A DNA stretch of 18,755 nucleotides from NCBI GenBank assembly GCA_030045935.1, contig JASIEN010000299.1:1-18755 (forward strand), given 5' to 3'. This document shows positions 1-8,400 of the stretch, piece by piece. Position 1 is the stretch's first letter. Each line of letters begins with the position of its first letter. The notes beneath the pieces were generated by a model that saw only the letters and a program-made list of their open reading frames with translations, made no database searches and was not told the DNA's origin. This stretch comes from Candidatus Sulfotelmatobacter sp. Lineage in GTDB: Bacteria > Acidobacteriota > Terriglobia > Terriglobales > Acidobacteriaceae. A program made the translations under genes and the position numbers.

Positions 1-139
1 GCACCAGTTGTTCCCTCTGAACAATCGGCGGAAGGAGTTTTTGCTGGATATCAACCACGATCAGCGCGCATTGCTCGGGTTCAAGCTGACGGCGGGCGAT
101 TTCGGCATAGGTTTCTGCAGTTTCCAGAATCGTGACCAT
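1..139 (-). CDS. Isochorismatase-family cysteine hydrolase, N-terminal fragment
   Basis: The minus strand opens at an ATG (139..137) and stays open to the window edge, giving 46 residues. They read MVTILETAETYAEI, then a hydrophobic strand ending in ALIVVDIQQKLLPPI. The VVDIQ segment matches the first beta strand of the isochorismatase/nicotinamidase-like fold, in which the Asp (residue 30 here) belongs to the Asp-Lys-Cys catalytic triad. The Lys and Cys would lie beyond the window. The start is supported by AAGGAAG eight bases upstream. Family members hydrolyse isochorismate, nicotinamide or other amides; the substrate cannot be told from this fragment. The gene is divergent from the tRNA and about 120 bp away. 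The fold assignment is fairly secure, the function is not. Confidence 0.72.
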   Translation of the reverse strand, partial: MVTILETAETYAEIARRQLEPEQCALIVVDIQQKLLPPIVQREQLV

Positions 140-147
140 TGAACGAT

Positions 148-154
148 CTTCCTT
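148..154 (-). promoter_or_regulatory. Shine-Dalgarno site of the isochorismatase-family gene
   Basis: On the minus strand AAGGAAG lies eight bases before the ATG at 139..137. It fixes that ATG as the start and shows that the gene begins inside the window. Confidence 0.6.
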
Positions 155-222
155 GATTTGTGACGACTTATTAGAGTTTACGCCAGTTGGCTCGAGCAGG
201 GTTGAAAGCGGTTCTCGAAAAT

Positions 223-251
223 TTGACCGTCATTCCCAGCCGTTGGATAAT
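223..251 (+). promoter_or_regulatory. sigma70-type promoter of tRNA-Gln
   Basis: A -35 box TTGACC (223-228) and a -10 box GATAAT (246-251) are separated by exactly 17 bases, close to consensus for a housekeeping sigma factor. The expected start site is about seven bases past the -10 box, near A258. That is only about two bases before the first base of the tRNA at 260. The boxes are seen directly; activity is inferred. Confidence 0.7.
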
Positions 252-259
252 GGAGGCAC

Positions 260-333
260 TGCCCCCTCGTTCAACGGCAGGACAGCTGACTCTGGATCAG
301 CATATCGGGGTTCGAATCCCTGGGGGGCAGCCA
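260..333 (+). tRNA. tRNA-Gln, anticodon CUG
   Basis: The cloverleaf can be folded by hand. The acceptor stem TGCCCCC (260-266) pairs perfectly with GGGGGCA (323-329). The anticodon stem GCTGA (285-289) pairs with TCAGC (297-301). The seven-base loop CTCTGGA carries anticodon CTG at 292-294, which reads CAG (glutamine). The T stem CGGGG (306-310) pairs with CCCTG (318-322) through one G-U pair and encloses TTCGAAT. The discriminator is G330, and CCA (331-333) is encoded in the DNA. The D-loop contains the usual GG. No second tRNA follows, and I see no strong hairpin plus T-run terminator before the kinase gene. Confidence 0.96.
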
Positions 334-510
334 GCAAATCTCCAGTATTTTGGCCGTTTTTCCTCGTATTACCCCCCCAGAGTCATGTCGCCAATATCTG
401 TGTTGCCACGACCCAAGAGGTGCGCAAGTCGCGTGCCTACAAATGTTTCTGATACTGAACCCTAGTGGCTTCTTTGCCGATAATCAAGGAAGAAAAGGGT
501 CGTTGAATTT

Positions 511-3500
511 GTGCGTCGCATAGTTTCGTCGCTAGGGATTTTTGCAGCGGGCCTTCTGCTCGGTGCCGCCATCTTTATTACGCTGCGCCATCTTGAAACT
601 GCTAATGCGCAGTTTTCCTTCAACGGTGTGGCTCAGGAACGGCTGGGTGCGCTTGAGACCAATATCACTCTGACCGTCAATAACCTCGTTTCTCTCGGCG
701 CGCTCCTCGACGCCTACCCGCAAATCGACCGGCATGGGTTCGACCGCTTTACGGCACCATTGCTCGCAGGCAATCAGGCGATCCAGGCGCTGGAGTGGAT
801 TCCCCGGGTGCCGAAGCAATTGCGGCAGAAATATGAACAGGACGCGCGTCGCGACGGTTTCGACGAGTTTCACTTTACCGAACGTATCTCACAAGACCAG
901 TTGGTCACAGCGGGTGAGCGCGACCAGTACTTTCCAGTTTTCTTTATCGCTCCCTTTACAGGCAACGAGAAAGCTCTGGGTTTTGACCTTGCGTCGGACC
1001 CCGTTCGGCGCAAAGCGCTCCTGCGGTCGGCAGACTCCGGCGCTTTGGTCGCCACCAGCCGCATCAGGCTTGTACAAGAAACTTCGAACCAATATGGTTT
1101 TCTCGTATACCGTCCCATTTACCGGGGAGGGGTCGAGCCAGCAAGCGTTGAGCAGCGGCGCAAGGCGTTGCTGGGCTTTGCTCTGGCCGTGTTCCGAGTG
1201 GCAGATATCGTTGAGCCGGCCGGTGCTGTGCCCAGTTCGTCCACAGGCCTTAACCTCGCAATCTTCGACCTTGATGCCGAGGCAGGGAAAGGATTGCTGT
1301 ATCCGAAAGGGGCTGATCTTGAGGGCGTGCAAGACCTGCCTGCCGGTTTCCGGGCGACGCGGACACTTGGTGTGGGCGGACGTAAGTGGGAACTCGCGGC
1401 TTATCCCCGCCCGGGCGGTTTTCGGCCGGCTCGGTGGAACAGTTGGATGACGCTTTTGGCCAGCTTGCTGCTTAGTTCACTGGTGACGCTGTATGTTGCT
1501 CAGCGCAAATATTCCGAACAAGCTTTGGAGGCTTCAGAAGAGCGATACCGATCTCTTGTGGGGAACATCCCCGACGTCACATGGACTGCGGACGCCAACG
1601 GTCAGTTCACTTTTGTGAGCCCAAACATCGAAAGGCTCAGTGGATTTGCCATTGACGATGTTTTTGCCCAGGGTTCCCGGCTTTTCTTTGCCAGCATCCA
1701 TTCCGATGATGTTGGCAAGGTAAAAGAAGGTTTCCGCGATCTCTTTGTCAACGGTCGGCCCTTTGACGTTGAGTTCCGAGTACGGCGCAAGAATGGAGAA
1801 TGGATCTGGGTACGCGACCGGGCACTCACGACCTACGAGAGGAATGGTGTGCTGCATGCCGATGGAATTGTCTCCGACATCACGGCGCGAAGGCGGGTGG
1901 AAGAAAGTCTGCGGGTGCAGTACGAAACGGCGCGAGCGCTCACGGAATGTAACCGGTTGGAAGAGGCAACACCGGCAATTCTGAAATCGTTGTGTGAAGT
2001 GCTGGGCTGGGACTGCGCCGTCCTGTGGGCCGTGGACCGGCAAGCCAATGTGCTGCGCTGGACTGAAAGCTGGCATCGATCGGTCCTTGCACTGAGCGGT
2101 CTCGAAGCTGCCCAGCGTCAACTCACATTTCCACCCGGCAAAGGCATCGCGGGGAGCGTGTGGAGTAATCGTTATCCGGGCTGGATCTCGGACATAAGTT
2201 CTGTGCAGGGTCCGGCCAAAATTGCGGCCATCTGGGGTATGCGCACAGTTGTTACCTTTCCAGTTATGTCCGGGGGAGCGGTGCTGAGTGTCATGCAATT
2301 GTTCAGTCGTGAGGTGCAACAGCGCGATGAACAGGTAATGCAAATGCTGATGGCTATCGCCGGACAAATCGGGCCCATGATTGACCGCCAGCAAGCTGAA
2401 GATGCTCTGGAACGAAGCGAGGAGCGCGGGCGCTTGCTCTTCGCCACCATCCCCCATGCGGCTTTTGTCTTTGATCTCGCAACCTACGACTTTCTCGAAG
2501 TCAACCAGGCTGCAGTGCAGCAATACGGCTACAGCCGGGAAGAGTTCCTGCGCATGAAGGCGACCGATATTCGCTCTCCTGAACAGATAGAGCAGTTCGC
2601 TCATTACATGCGCGACGTGAAGTCCTCACGAGGCCACGCAGGACAGTGGAAACATCGCAGCAAAGATGGGCGCACCCTCGATGTGGAAATACACTTTCAA
2701 CGTCTCGAATACGACAATCACAAAGCTTGCCTGGTCATCGCCCAGGATCTAAGCGAACGCAACCGTCTTGAGCTTGAGCTCCGCCAGGCGCAAAAACTTG
2801 AAGCTGTGGGCAGCCTGGCCGCCGGCATTGCCCATGAAATCAATACTCCCATCCAATTTGTGGGCGATAACCTTGGGTTTCTGAGCGATGCCTTTGCAGA
2901 TATCGCGAAGCTGTTGGAAACATACCGCAATTTCCGGAAACATGCAGGTGAGGGAGGGTCAGCCGCGACTCTGAGTGAAGAAGCGGCCAAAGCCGAGAAG
3001 GAACTCGATATTCCCTATTTGCTGGAAGAGATTCCCAAGGCCATCGCACAGTCTCAGGATGGTGTGATGCGCGTTGCCACCCTGGTGCGCGCCATGAAGG
3101 TATTTGCCCATCCGGACCAAAAGGAGAAGTCAGCTACCGATATCAATGAAGCCATACGCAGCACTTTGACTGTCGCCCGCAATGAGCTGAAGTATGTTGC
3201 CAACGTGGAAACTGAACTAGGGGTTTTGCCTTTGGTCAATTGCAACATCGGGGAAGTGAATCAGGTTTTCCTTAATCTGCTCGTTAATGCAGCCCACGCG
3301 ATCGGTGAAGCCAGAAAAAACGGGAACGCAAGTGGAGAGACGCAGAAAAGCAACGAAGACAAAGGTCTCATCAGAGTTCGGACGGCTCGAGAAGATAGCT
3401 CGGTCTTAATTTCCATCAGCGACACTGGGTGCGGGATCCCGGAAAATATTCGCCACAAAATCTTCGATCCTTTCTTCACCACGAAAGAAAGCGGCAAAGG

Positions 3501-3690
3501 GACGGGCCAGGGCCTGGCGATCGCCCGCTCGGTGGTCGTGGATAGGCACGGGGGAACACTTACCTTTACCAGCGAAGTGGGAAAGGGAACTACGTTCCAT
3601 GTTCGGCTGCCGCTGGATCACGACCTAAAAGGGAAAGAAGATCCCAAGCAGGAAGAGACATCGTCAAAGTCTGCTTCCGCGGCGACCTAG
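511..3690 (+). CDS. CHASE-PAS-GAF-PAS sensor histidine kinase
   Basis: This 1059-residue inner-membrane histidine kinase has transmembrane helices at about 7-26 and 312-330. They bracket a periplasmic CHASE domain (about 65-265) with the family motifs ALEWIPRVP, YFPVFFIAPF, ALGFDLASDP and ATSRIRLVQE. Cytoplasmic parts in order are PAS/PAC (about 345-465), GAF (about 475-630), PAS (about 640-750), HisKA and HATPase. The phosphoacceptor is His775 in AGIAHEINTP. The ATP-binding part shows the N box (Asn922, Asn926), DTGCGIP (971-977) and GKGTGQGL (996-1003). About 85 residues lie between the H box and the usual start of the HATPase, which is seen in one class of these kinases. The start is GTG at 511; AAGGAAG and AAAAGGG (486-499) lie upstream, 11 bases or more away. 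It has no receiver domain and no adjacent response regulator, so its partner is unknown. CHASE domains bind small ligands; the ligand here cannot be predicted. Confidence 0.93.
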   Translation: MRRIVSSLGIFAAGLLLGAAIFITLRHLETANAQFSFNGVAQERLGALETNITLTVNNLVSLGALLDAYPQIDRHGFDRFTAPLLAGNQAIQALEWIPRVPKQLRQKYEQDARRDGFDEFHFTERISQDQLVTAGERDQYFPVFFIAPFTGNEKALGFDLASDPVRRKALLRSADSGALVATSRIRLVQETSNQYGFLVYRPIYRGGVEPASVEQRRKALLGFALAVFRVADIVEPAGAVPSSSTGLNLAIFDLDAEAGKGLLYPKGADLEGVQDLPAGFRATRTLGVGGRKWELAAYPRPGGFRPARWNSWMTLLASLLLSSLVTLYVAQRKYSEQALEASEERYRSLVGNIPDVTWTADANGQFTFVSPNIERLSGFAIDDVFAQGSRLFFASIHSDDVGKVKEGFRDLFVNGRPFDVEFRVRRKNGEWIWVRDRALTTYERNGVLHADGIVSDITARRRVEESLRVQYETARALTECNRLEEATPAILKSLCEVLGWDCAVLWAVDRQANVLRWTESWHRSVLALSGLEAAQRQLTFPPGKGIAGSVWSNRYPGWISDISSVQGPAKIAAIWGMRTVVTFPVMSGGAVLSVMQLFSREVQQRDEQVMQMLMAIAGQIGPMIDRQQAEDALERSEERGRLLFATIPHAAFVFDLATYDFLEVNQAAVQQYGYSREEFLRMKATDIRSPEQIEQFAHYMRDVKSSRGHAGQWKHRSKDGRTLDVEIHFQRLEYDNHKACLVIAQDLSERNRLELELRQAQKLEAVGSLAAGIAHEINTPIQFVGDNLGFLSDAFADIAKLLETYRNFRKHAGEGGSAATLSEEAAKAEKELDIPYLLEEIPKAIAQSQDGVMRVATLVRAMKVFAHPDQKEKSATDINEAIRSTLTVARNELKYVANVETELGVLPLVNCNIGEVNQVFLNLLVNAAHAIGEARKNGNASGETQKSNEDKGLIRVRTAREDSSVLISISDTGCGIPENIRHKIFDPFFTTKESGKGTGQGLAIARSVVVDRHGGTLTFTSEVGKGTTFHVRLPLDHDLKGKEDPKQEETSSKSASAAT

Positions 3691-3722
3691 AAGCTTGCCA
3701 CACAGCACTTGTAGTGCACCCA

Positions 3723-4056
3723 TTAGCCCTTCACTGCTGAGCGTATCTTTGGGACGCCGGAAACGGCTTTCTTCAGTTCGGCATCGCTCCCGATCAACTC
3801 CAGCACTTTGCGGGTCATCTTTTCGTCCCTGGGCCAGATTCTCCTGCTCTCGGCATGGGCTTGGGGCTGCGGCTTTTGGTGGCTGAGTCTGATTCGGCTG
3901 AGCAGATTTTGGCACTTGTGGCTGCGGCATCTGCGCCCATGCCATTGGCAGAGCGATAAAGGCCAGCGCGAAAATGATGATCCATTTGCGGTTTGGAATG
4001 AAAATAGCTGAAAAATGACGTTTGTTCCTGACGGCTTCTATTTTACAATTAACCAT
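3723..4056 (-). pseudogene. Small exported Pro/Gln-rich protein, interrupted by a 1-base frameshift
   Basis: I do not recognise the family. From ATG 4056 the frame gives a basic N-region, a hydrophobic core (KWIIIFALAFIALPMAWA) resembling a signal peptide with likely cleavage at AWA/Q (residue 41), and a proline/glutamine-rich stretch. After the residues ENLAQ the frame turns arginine-rich and runs into the end of the kinase gene on the other strand. If one base is dropped from the run of three C on the plus strand (3827-3829), the protein continues as DEKMTRKVLELIGSDAELKK and ends AVKG with TAA at 3725..3723, for 110 residues in all. The 334-base span is 111 codons plus one base, as expected for one insertion. 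Unrepaired, the open frame continues to 3664. It lies 124 bp downstream of the adenylyltransferase on the same strand and may share its transcript. Sequencing error, true pseudogene and programmed shift are all possible. Confidence 0.55.
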
Positions 4057-4063
4057 TCTGTCG

Positions 4064-4068
4064 TCCTT
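4064..4068 (-). promoter_or_regulatory. Shine-Dalgarno site of the small exported protein
   Basis: AAGGA on the minus strand sits seven bases before ATG 4056..4054. It favours that start over the in-frame ATG 21 bases upstream at 4077, which has no comparable site. Confidence 0.5.
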
Positions 4069-4180
4069 ATAACGCATTTTGTCTGGCTAGAGACGGGAAC
4101 AATTTGAGCGCCGAATTTTGAGATTCGTTTCTCCGTCAAACAAGAGAAGAAGAAAAGCTGGTCGAAGACACCGCAGGCGT

Positions 4181-5224
4181 TCAACTCCCTACATAGCGGG
4201 CGTAAAGGCTGCGGGCGACGGCGGCATCGGTAGTGCCTTTGATGATGGCGCGGCCGTCGGGAAACAGCGTCATCTCATAGGGCTCGCGCCAGAACTTGAG
4301 CACGAATTCATTGTGGCGCACGACGCCGAGCGAATGAAGGCGCCGCTCCATTTCTGGAAAATCGATGGGACGGGCACGCTCGTGAATTTGCACGGAGTTG
4401 CGTCCGCACATGGTGATGTGCGGGCGCCCTTCGCCGGCAAGATGGATGAAATTGCCCTCGCCACACGTGCGGCAGCCGGGCCGCGGCGTGGACGCGGTGA
4501 TTTCAGCTTGCTCGTTCGTCCACACATCATAGGACCAGAGAGTTGTGCGTAGCCGGGATGCTGCTTCGCCTCCGATGAGGAACTTGATAGCTTCAGTGGC
4601 GGCGATAGAGGCAACCAGGTTTACGGCCGAATTCAGAATTCCCGAAGTTTCACAAGTCTCGACCATGCCACGGGGCGAATCGGGAAAAATGCAGGCCAGG
4701 CACGCGGTTTTGCGGGGGATGATGTTCAGCGTCACACCGTAGCTGCCGACGGCGGCACAGTATATCCAGGGAATTGACCGGCTTATGGCGAAATCATTGA
4801 GTAAGTATCGGCTTTCGAAGTTGTCGGTTCCATCGAGAAATAGATCGATTCCATCAAGTAATACTTTAATGTTGCCAGGAACTAGATCCTGCGCCATCGG
4901 TTCGACTTTGATAGACGAATTAAACGACGCTAGCTTGCGCGCCGCCGCGACCGCTTTCGGGAGAGACTCGGCGGCATCGTTTTCGTCGAAAAGCGACTGG
5001 CGCTGTAAGTTGCTTTCCTCGACGTAATCGCGATCGATGATGCGAAGCATTCCCACGCCTGCGCGAGCCAGCAATGACGCCAGTGCCGAACCGGTCGCAC
5101 CGCAACCCACAATCGCGACGCCGGCGGCGGCCAGACGAGCCTGGCCCTCCTCCCCGATTCCGCGGAACAGAATCTGGCGGGAGTAGCGCTCGAATCGTGG
5201 TTTGGCCGGGTTCGCTTGTGTCAT
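4181..5224 (-). CDS. ThiF/MoeB/HesA-family adenylyltransferase (E1-like)
   Basis: This 347-residue cytosolic enzyme should use ATP to adenylate the C-terminal Gly-Gly of a small ubiquitin-like sulfur carrier (ThiS or MoaD type) for thiamine or molybdopterin synthesis. Visible motifs are RYSRQILF (14-20), the nucleotide-binding GCGATGS (40-46), DRDYVEESNLQRQ (64-76) and DGTDNFESR (131-139). Two zinc-type Cys pairs are at C175/C178 and C251/C254. Cys191 in ETCETSG is a candidate thioester or persulfide cysteine. The C-terminal 75 residues (CGRNSVQI, FPDGRAIIKGT, ARSLYARY) resemble the extra tail of Firmicute-type ThiF, so I lean to ThiF over MoeB. No thiS, thiG, moaD or moaE is in the window, so the carrier partner is unknown. 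The start ATG 5224 lacks a classic Shine-Dalgarno but is preceded by a G-rich tract. The gene diverges from the Omp85 gene. Confidence 0.88.
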   Translation of the reverse strand: MTQANPAKPRFERYSRQILFRGIGEEGQARLAAAGVAIVGCGATGSALASLLARAGVGMLRIIDRDYVEESNLQRQSLFDENDAAESLPKAVAAARKLASFNSSIKVEPMAQDLVPGNIKVLLDGIDLFLDGTDNFESRYLLNDFAISRSIPWIYCAAVGSYGVTLNIIPRKTACLACIFPDSPRGMVETCETSGILNSAVNLVASIAATEAIKFLIGGEAASRLRTTLWSYDVWTNEQAEITASTPRPGCRTCGEGNFIHLAGEGRPHITMCGRNSVQIHERARPIDFPEMERRLHSLGVVRHNEFVLKFWREPYEMTLFPDGRAIIKGTTDAAVARSLYARYVGS

Positions 5225-5267
5225 CCCCGCCCCAAAGAGGTCATTAGTTCGTGCATATGAAACCTTT

Positions 5268-5273
5268 ATTATA
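5268..5273 (-). promoter_or_regulatory. Perfect -10 box upstream of the adenylyltransferase
   Basis: TATAAT is read on the minus strand, about 44 bases before ATG 5224. This would give a leader of roughly 36 bases. No good -35 hexamer is seen at the right distance, so the promoter may need an activator or may be weak. It is an inference from one box. Confidence 0.42.
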
Positions 5274-5301
5274 AGTGGGGACAGTGAAGCGCGATCGGGG
5301 G

Positions 5302-5313
5302 GCGTTCGAACGC
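5302..5313. repeat. Perfect 12-bp palindrome in the divergent control region
   Basis: GCGTTCGAACGC is its own reverse complement. It lies about 30 bp behind the TATAAT box of the adenylyltransferase and about 135 bp before the Omp85 start. That position suits a dimeric regulator, but none is identified. Confidence 0.45.
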
Positions 5314-5339
5314 ACAGGGGTGGAAGTTTCGTGAAAGCG

Positions 5340-5364
5340 GCGCAGGCCTCTTAGAGGCTTGCGC
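5340..5364. repeat. 25-bp inverted repeat upstream of the Omp85 gene
   Basis: The 12-base arms 5340-5351 and 5353-5364 surround one central base and differ at one position, which becomes a G-U pair in plus-strand RNA. Allowing a realistic loop leaves a stem of about 10 pairs. No T-run follows on either strand, so it does not look like a terminator. It may be an operator or a leader RNA hairpin. Confidence 0.5.
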
Positions 5365-5437
5365 GACCTCGCCAGACCGGAGCCCTGACGTGCAACGCAA
5401 CAAATCGCACGCTCCATCGAAGCTAGATAACGGGCGT

Positions 5438-5442
5438 AAGGA
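5438..5442 (+). promoter_or_regulatory. Shine-Dalgarno site fixing a TTG start for the Omp85 gene
   Basis: AAGGA lies six bases before TTG 5449. The signal peptide begins at once after it, and no nearby ATG or GTG would keep the signal peptide intact, so TTG is the likely start. Confidence 0.7.
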
Positions 5443-5448
5443 TATTAT

Positions 5449-8400
5449 TTGCTGAGACGGCACTCTTCACTCTTCATCTATTTTGTATTACTGGTGGCTC
5501 CGGCTGCGCACGCCGGGCTACCACCCTATCCGAGTAGCGGTCAGCGAGCGCAAGAGCCTGCATCTGCCCTGGCGTCGATGGCGGAATACGAAGGGCGGAT
5601 TGTGAAATCCATCGAACTGCCGGGCGCGCCCGACAGCCCACACTTGCTCGAAATGGTACCGCTCAAAACGGGGCAACCGCTCGAACGCAACCAGGTCCGC
5701 GAGAGCGTTCGGGTGCTGTACGCCACGGGGCAATTCGCCGACATACAGGTGGAGGCAGTTCCCTCCGGAGACGAGGTCATTCTTACCTTCAGGACATCCC
5801 TGAATTTTTTTGTCGGCGCAATAGATGTGGAGGGGGCTCCCAGCCGGCCAAATCGAAATCAGATCGTCAACGCATCAAAGTTCCAATTAGGCGAGCTTTA
5901 TGCTGTGGAAAATCTCGACCAGGCGTTGGTTAACATCCGCCAGTTGTTGCAGGAAAACGGTTATTTTCGCGCGCGAGTGACGCCAGAGACCGTTTCCGAT
6001 CTCAGCACTCAGCAGGTAAATATTCTGTTTCACATAATACCGGGAGAACCGGCACACATTGGGACGGTGAAGGTCACGGGGCATTCGTCGTATTCGGATG
6101 TGCAGATTCAAGACATTGCCCGCATGCATCCTGGCGACCAGGTTACCGCAGCTCGCGTTACAAATTCCCTGCACCGGCTGCGCAAGAAGCTTCAGAAGCA
6201 GCAGCGGGTGTTGGCGCAGGTATTGATCGCAGAGCAGAGATACCGGCCCGAAACCAACGCCGTGGACTATACCTATCAGGTCGACCCTGGCCCGGCGGTG
6301 GTGATCTATGCGCAAGGTTTTCATATCAGCCGCAGTGTGATGAAAAAAGAAATACCCGTCTACGAAGAAAACGCGCTCGATGACGATCTGCTCAATGAAG
6401 GCAAGCGCAATCTCGTCAACTACCTGCAAAGCCGGGGACGCTTCGATGCCAAGGTCGAAGTTGTAAAAGAGACCGGCAATGACGTTCTGCGGGTGATTTA
6501 CCAGATCGACCCTGGCCCGCTGCACCGGTTAGTGCTGATCGACATCAGTGGGAACCGATACTTTCCGACACCGATGCTGCGGCAAAGGCTTCAAATCCGC
6601 CAGGCAGGAGTCTTTTCGCAAGGGAACTACAGTGATGTACTGCTTAAAGCTGATGTCGACAATCTCAAGACCTTGTATGCTTCGAATGGGTTCCGGGACG
6701 CGAAAATTGAGACCAAGGTCGACGATAATTACCACGGCTCGGATAACCGACTGGCGGTCCACATTTACATCAACGAGGGATTACAGACTCTAGTAGGAGC
6801 GTTTCAAATTACGGGCAATGAAAAGATTCCAACCCATGCTTTTCCCGAACTCAATACCGTCGTGGGCCAGCCCTACTCAGAACAGAACCTCGCCACCGAC
6901 CGCGAGGCTATCCTCGACTATTATTTTAATCACGGATTTTCCGGCGCCACGCTCGACGTAACAGCCCAACCCTTTTCAGGGCAACCGAACCGCGAAGCGA
7001 TAACGTACAGCATCCACGAAGGTACGCAATTTTTCGTGAATCGCATTTTGACCGGGGGCATTGAGCACACTCGACCCTATATCGTGCAGCGCGAGATTCA
7101 GGTAACCGCGCACGAACCACTCAGCCAGCAAGACCTGCTCAACACGCAAAGCAAACTTTATGATCTTGGCATTTTCAGCCAGGTGGATACGGCGGTGCAG
7201 AATCCCGAGGGCCAGGACCCACAGAAAAATGTTCTGGTGCAGGTGCAGGAGGCGAAGCGCTACACATTCACCTACGACGGCGGGCTGGAGTTTGAAACCG
7301 GCTTGCCCGTGGGCACAGCTCCGGCGGGAACGACCGGGATCAGTCCGCGCGTGGGCCTCGGCATCAGCAGGCTGAATGTTGGCGGGCGCGATCAGACGCT
7401 GACCTTCGAGTCTCACGTGGGCCGGATCCAACAGCGCGGGCTGATCAGGTACGAAATCCCGAAGGTTTTCAATAACGACCAGCTGAAGCTTTTTTTCACG
7501 CTTTTTTATGACAACAGCCGCAATGTCTCCACCTTTACCTCGCAGCGGTTGGAGGGGAGGATCGATCTGCTGCAGCAAATCGGCCGGTTCCGTCCCAACC
7601 GCTCTACATCGATTACCTATCGTTTCGATTACCGCCGAGTAAAGGCCACCGATTTCCAGGCGACTTTCTCTCCCGCCGCATTCAGCTTGTTTTCACTCCC
7701 TGCTCGCGTGGGCGGCCCGGGATTTACTTTCATCAGCGATCACCGAGACAATCCCTTGGAGAGCACCAAAGGACAGTACTTCACTCTAGACGGCGCAACC
7801 GCCCTGGGTTTCTTTGGTTCTGAAGCGGATTTTGGCCGTCTCCTCGGTCAGGATTCGACTTATTACGGGTTTGGCCCTGGGGCGCACAAGTTTGTCTTCG
7901 CTCGCTCCACCACCCTCGGATTAGAACAGGCCTATGGGGGAACACGAGTTCTGCCGCCAGGGGCGTGCACCGTAAGTAACTTGGTCACGACTTGCCCAAC
8001 GAATATAACCGTAATTCCACTACCGGAAGAGTTTTTTGCCGGGGGCGGAAACTCGCATCGCGGCTTCGGGTTAAATCAGGCAGGACCCCGCGATCCCGAT
8101 TCAGGCTTTCCGGTCGGCGGATCAGCGTTGTTCGTGAACAGTGAGGAGCTCCGCCTTCCGCAAATATCTTTACCCTACCTTGGACAAGGTTTCGGCTTCG
8201 CTATTTTTCATGATATGGGCAACGTCTACACTGCCGAGCACGACATGTTGAAGGCAGCATTGCGCTGGCACCAGCCCGACCCGGCGCAGTGTTTGCAAAG
8301 TACAGGCGTGCCGATCCCTTCCTGCATGACATATTTCGACAACAGTGGATATGATTACACTTCCCATGCCGTGGGCATCGGACTGCGGTATAAAACACCC

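Noticed and set aside
132..465. Two short plus-strand open frames overlapping the tRNA-Gln gene
   Set aside because: They run straight through the tRNA and its promoter, lack ribosome sites and show no protein-like pattern.
334..510. Possible tRNA terminator or integration site after tRNA-Gln
   Set aside because: There is a T-run near 355-360, but no stable stem precedes it. I see no integrase gene or repeated tRNA 3' end that would mark an attachment site.
1534..2604. A 356-codon open frame on the minus strand opposite the kinase gene
   Set aside because: It lies wholly opposite conserved PAS and GAF coding sequence, has no recognisable domain and is rich in His, Arg, Cys and Pro, as out-of-frame translations of such DNA are.
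3705..3717. Small hairpin (GCACT, TGT, AGTGC) between the kinase and the small exported gene
   Set aside because: The stem is only five pairs and no T-run follows on either strand, so a terminator call is not justified.
5887..6525. A 212-codon minus-strand open frame opposite the Omp85 gene
   Set aside because: It is antisense to clear POTRA coding sequence and shows no domain or Shine-Dalgarno site.
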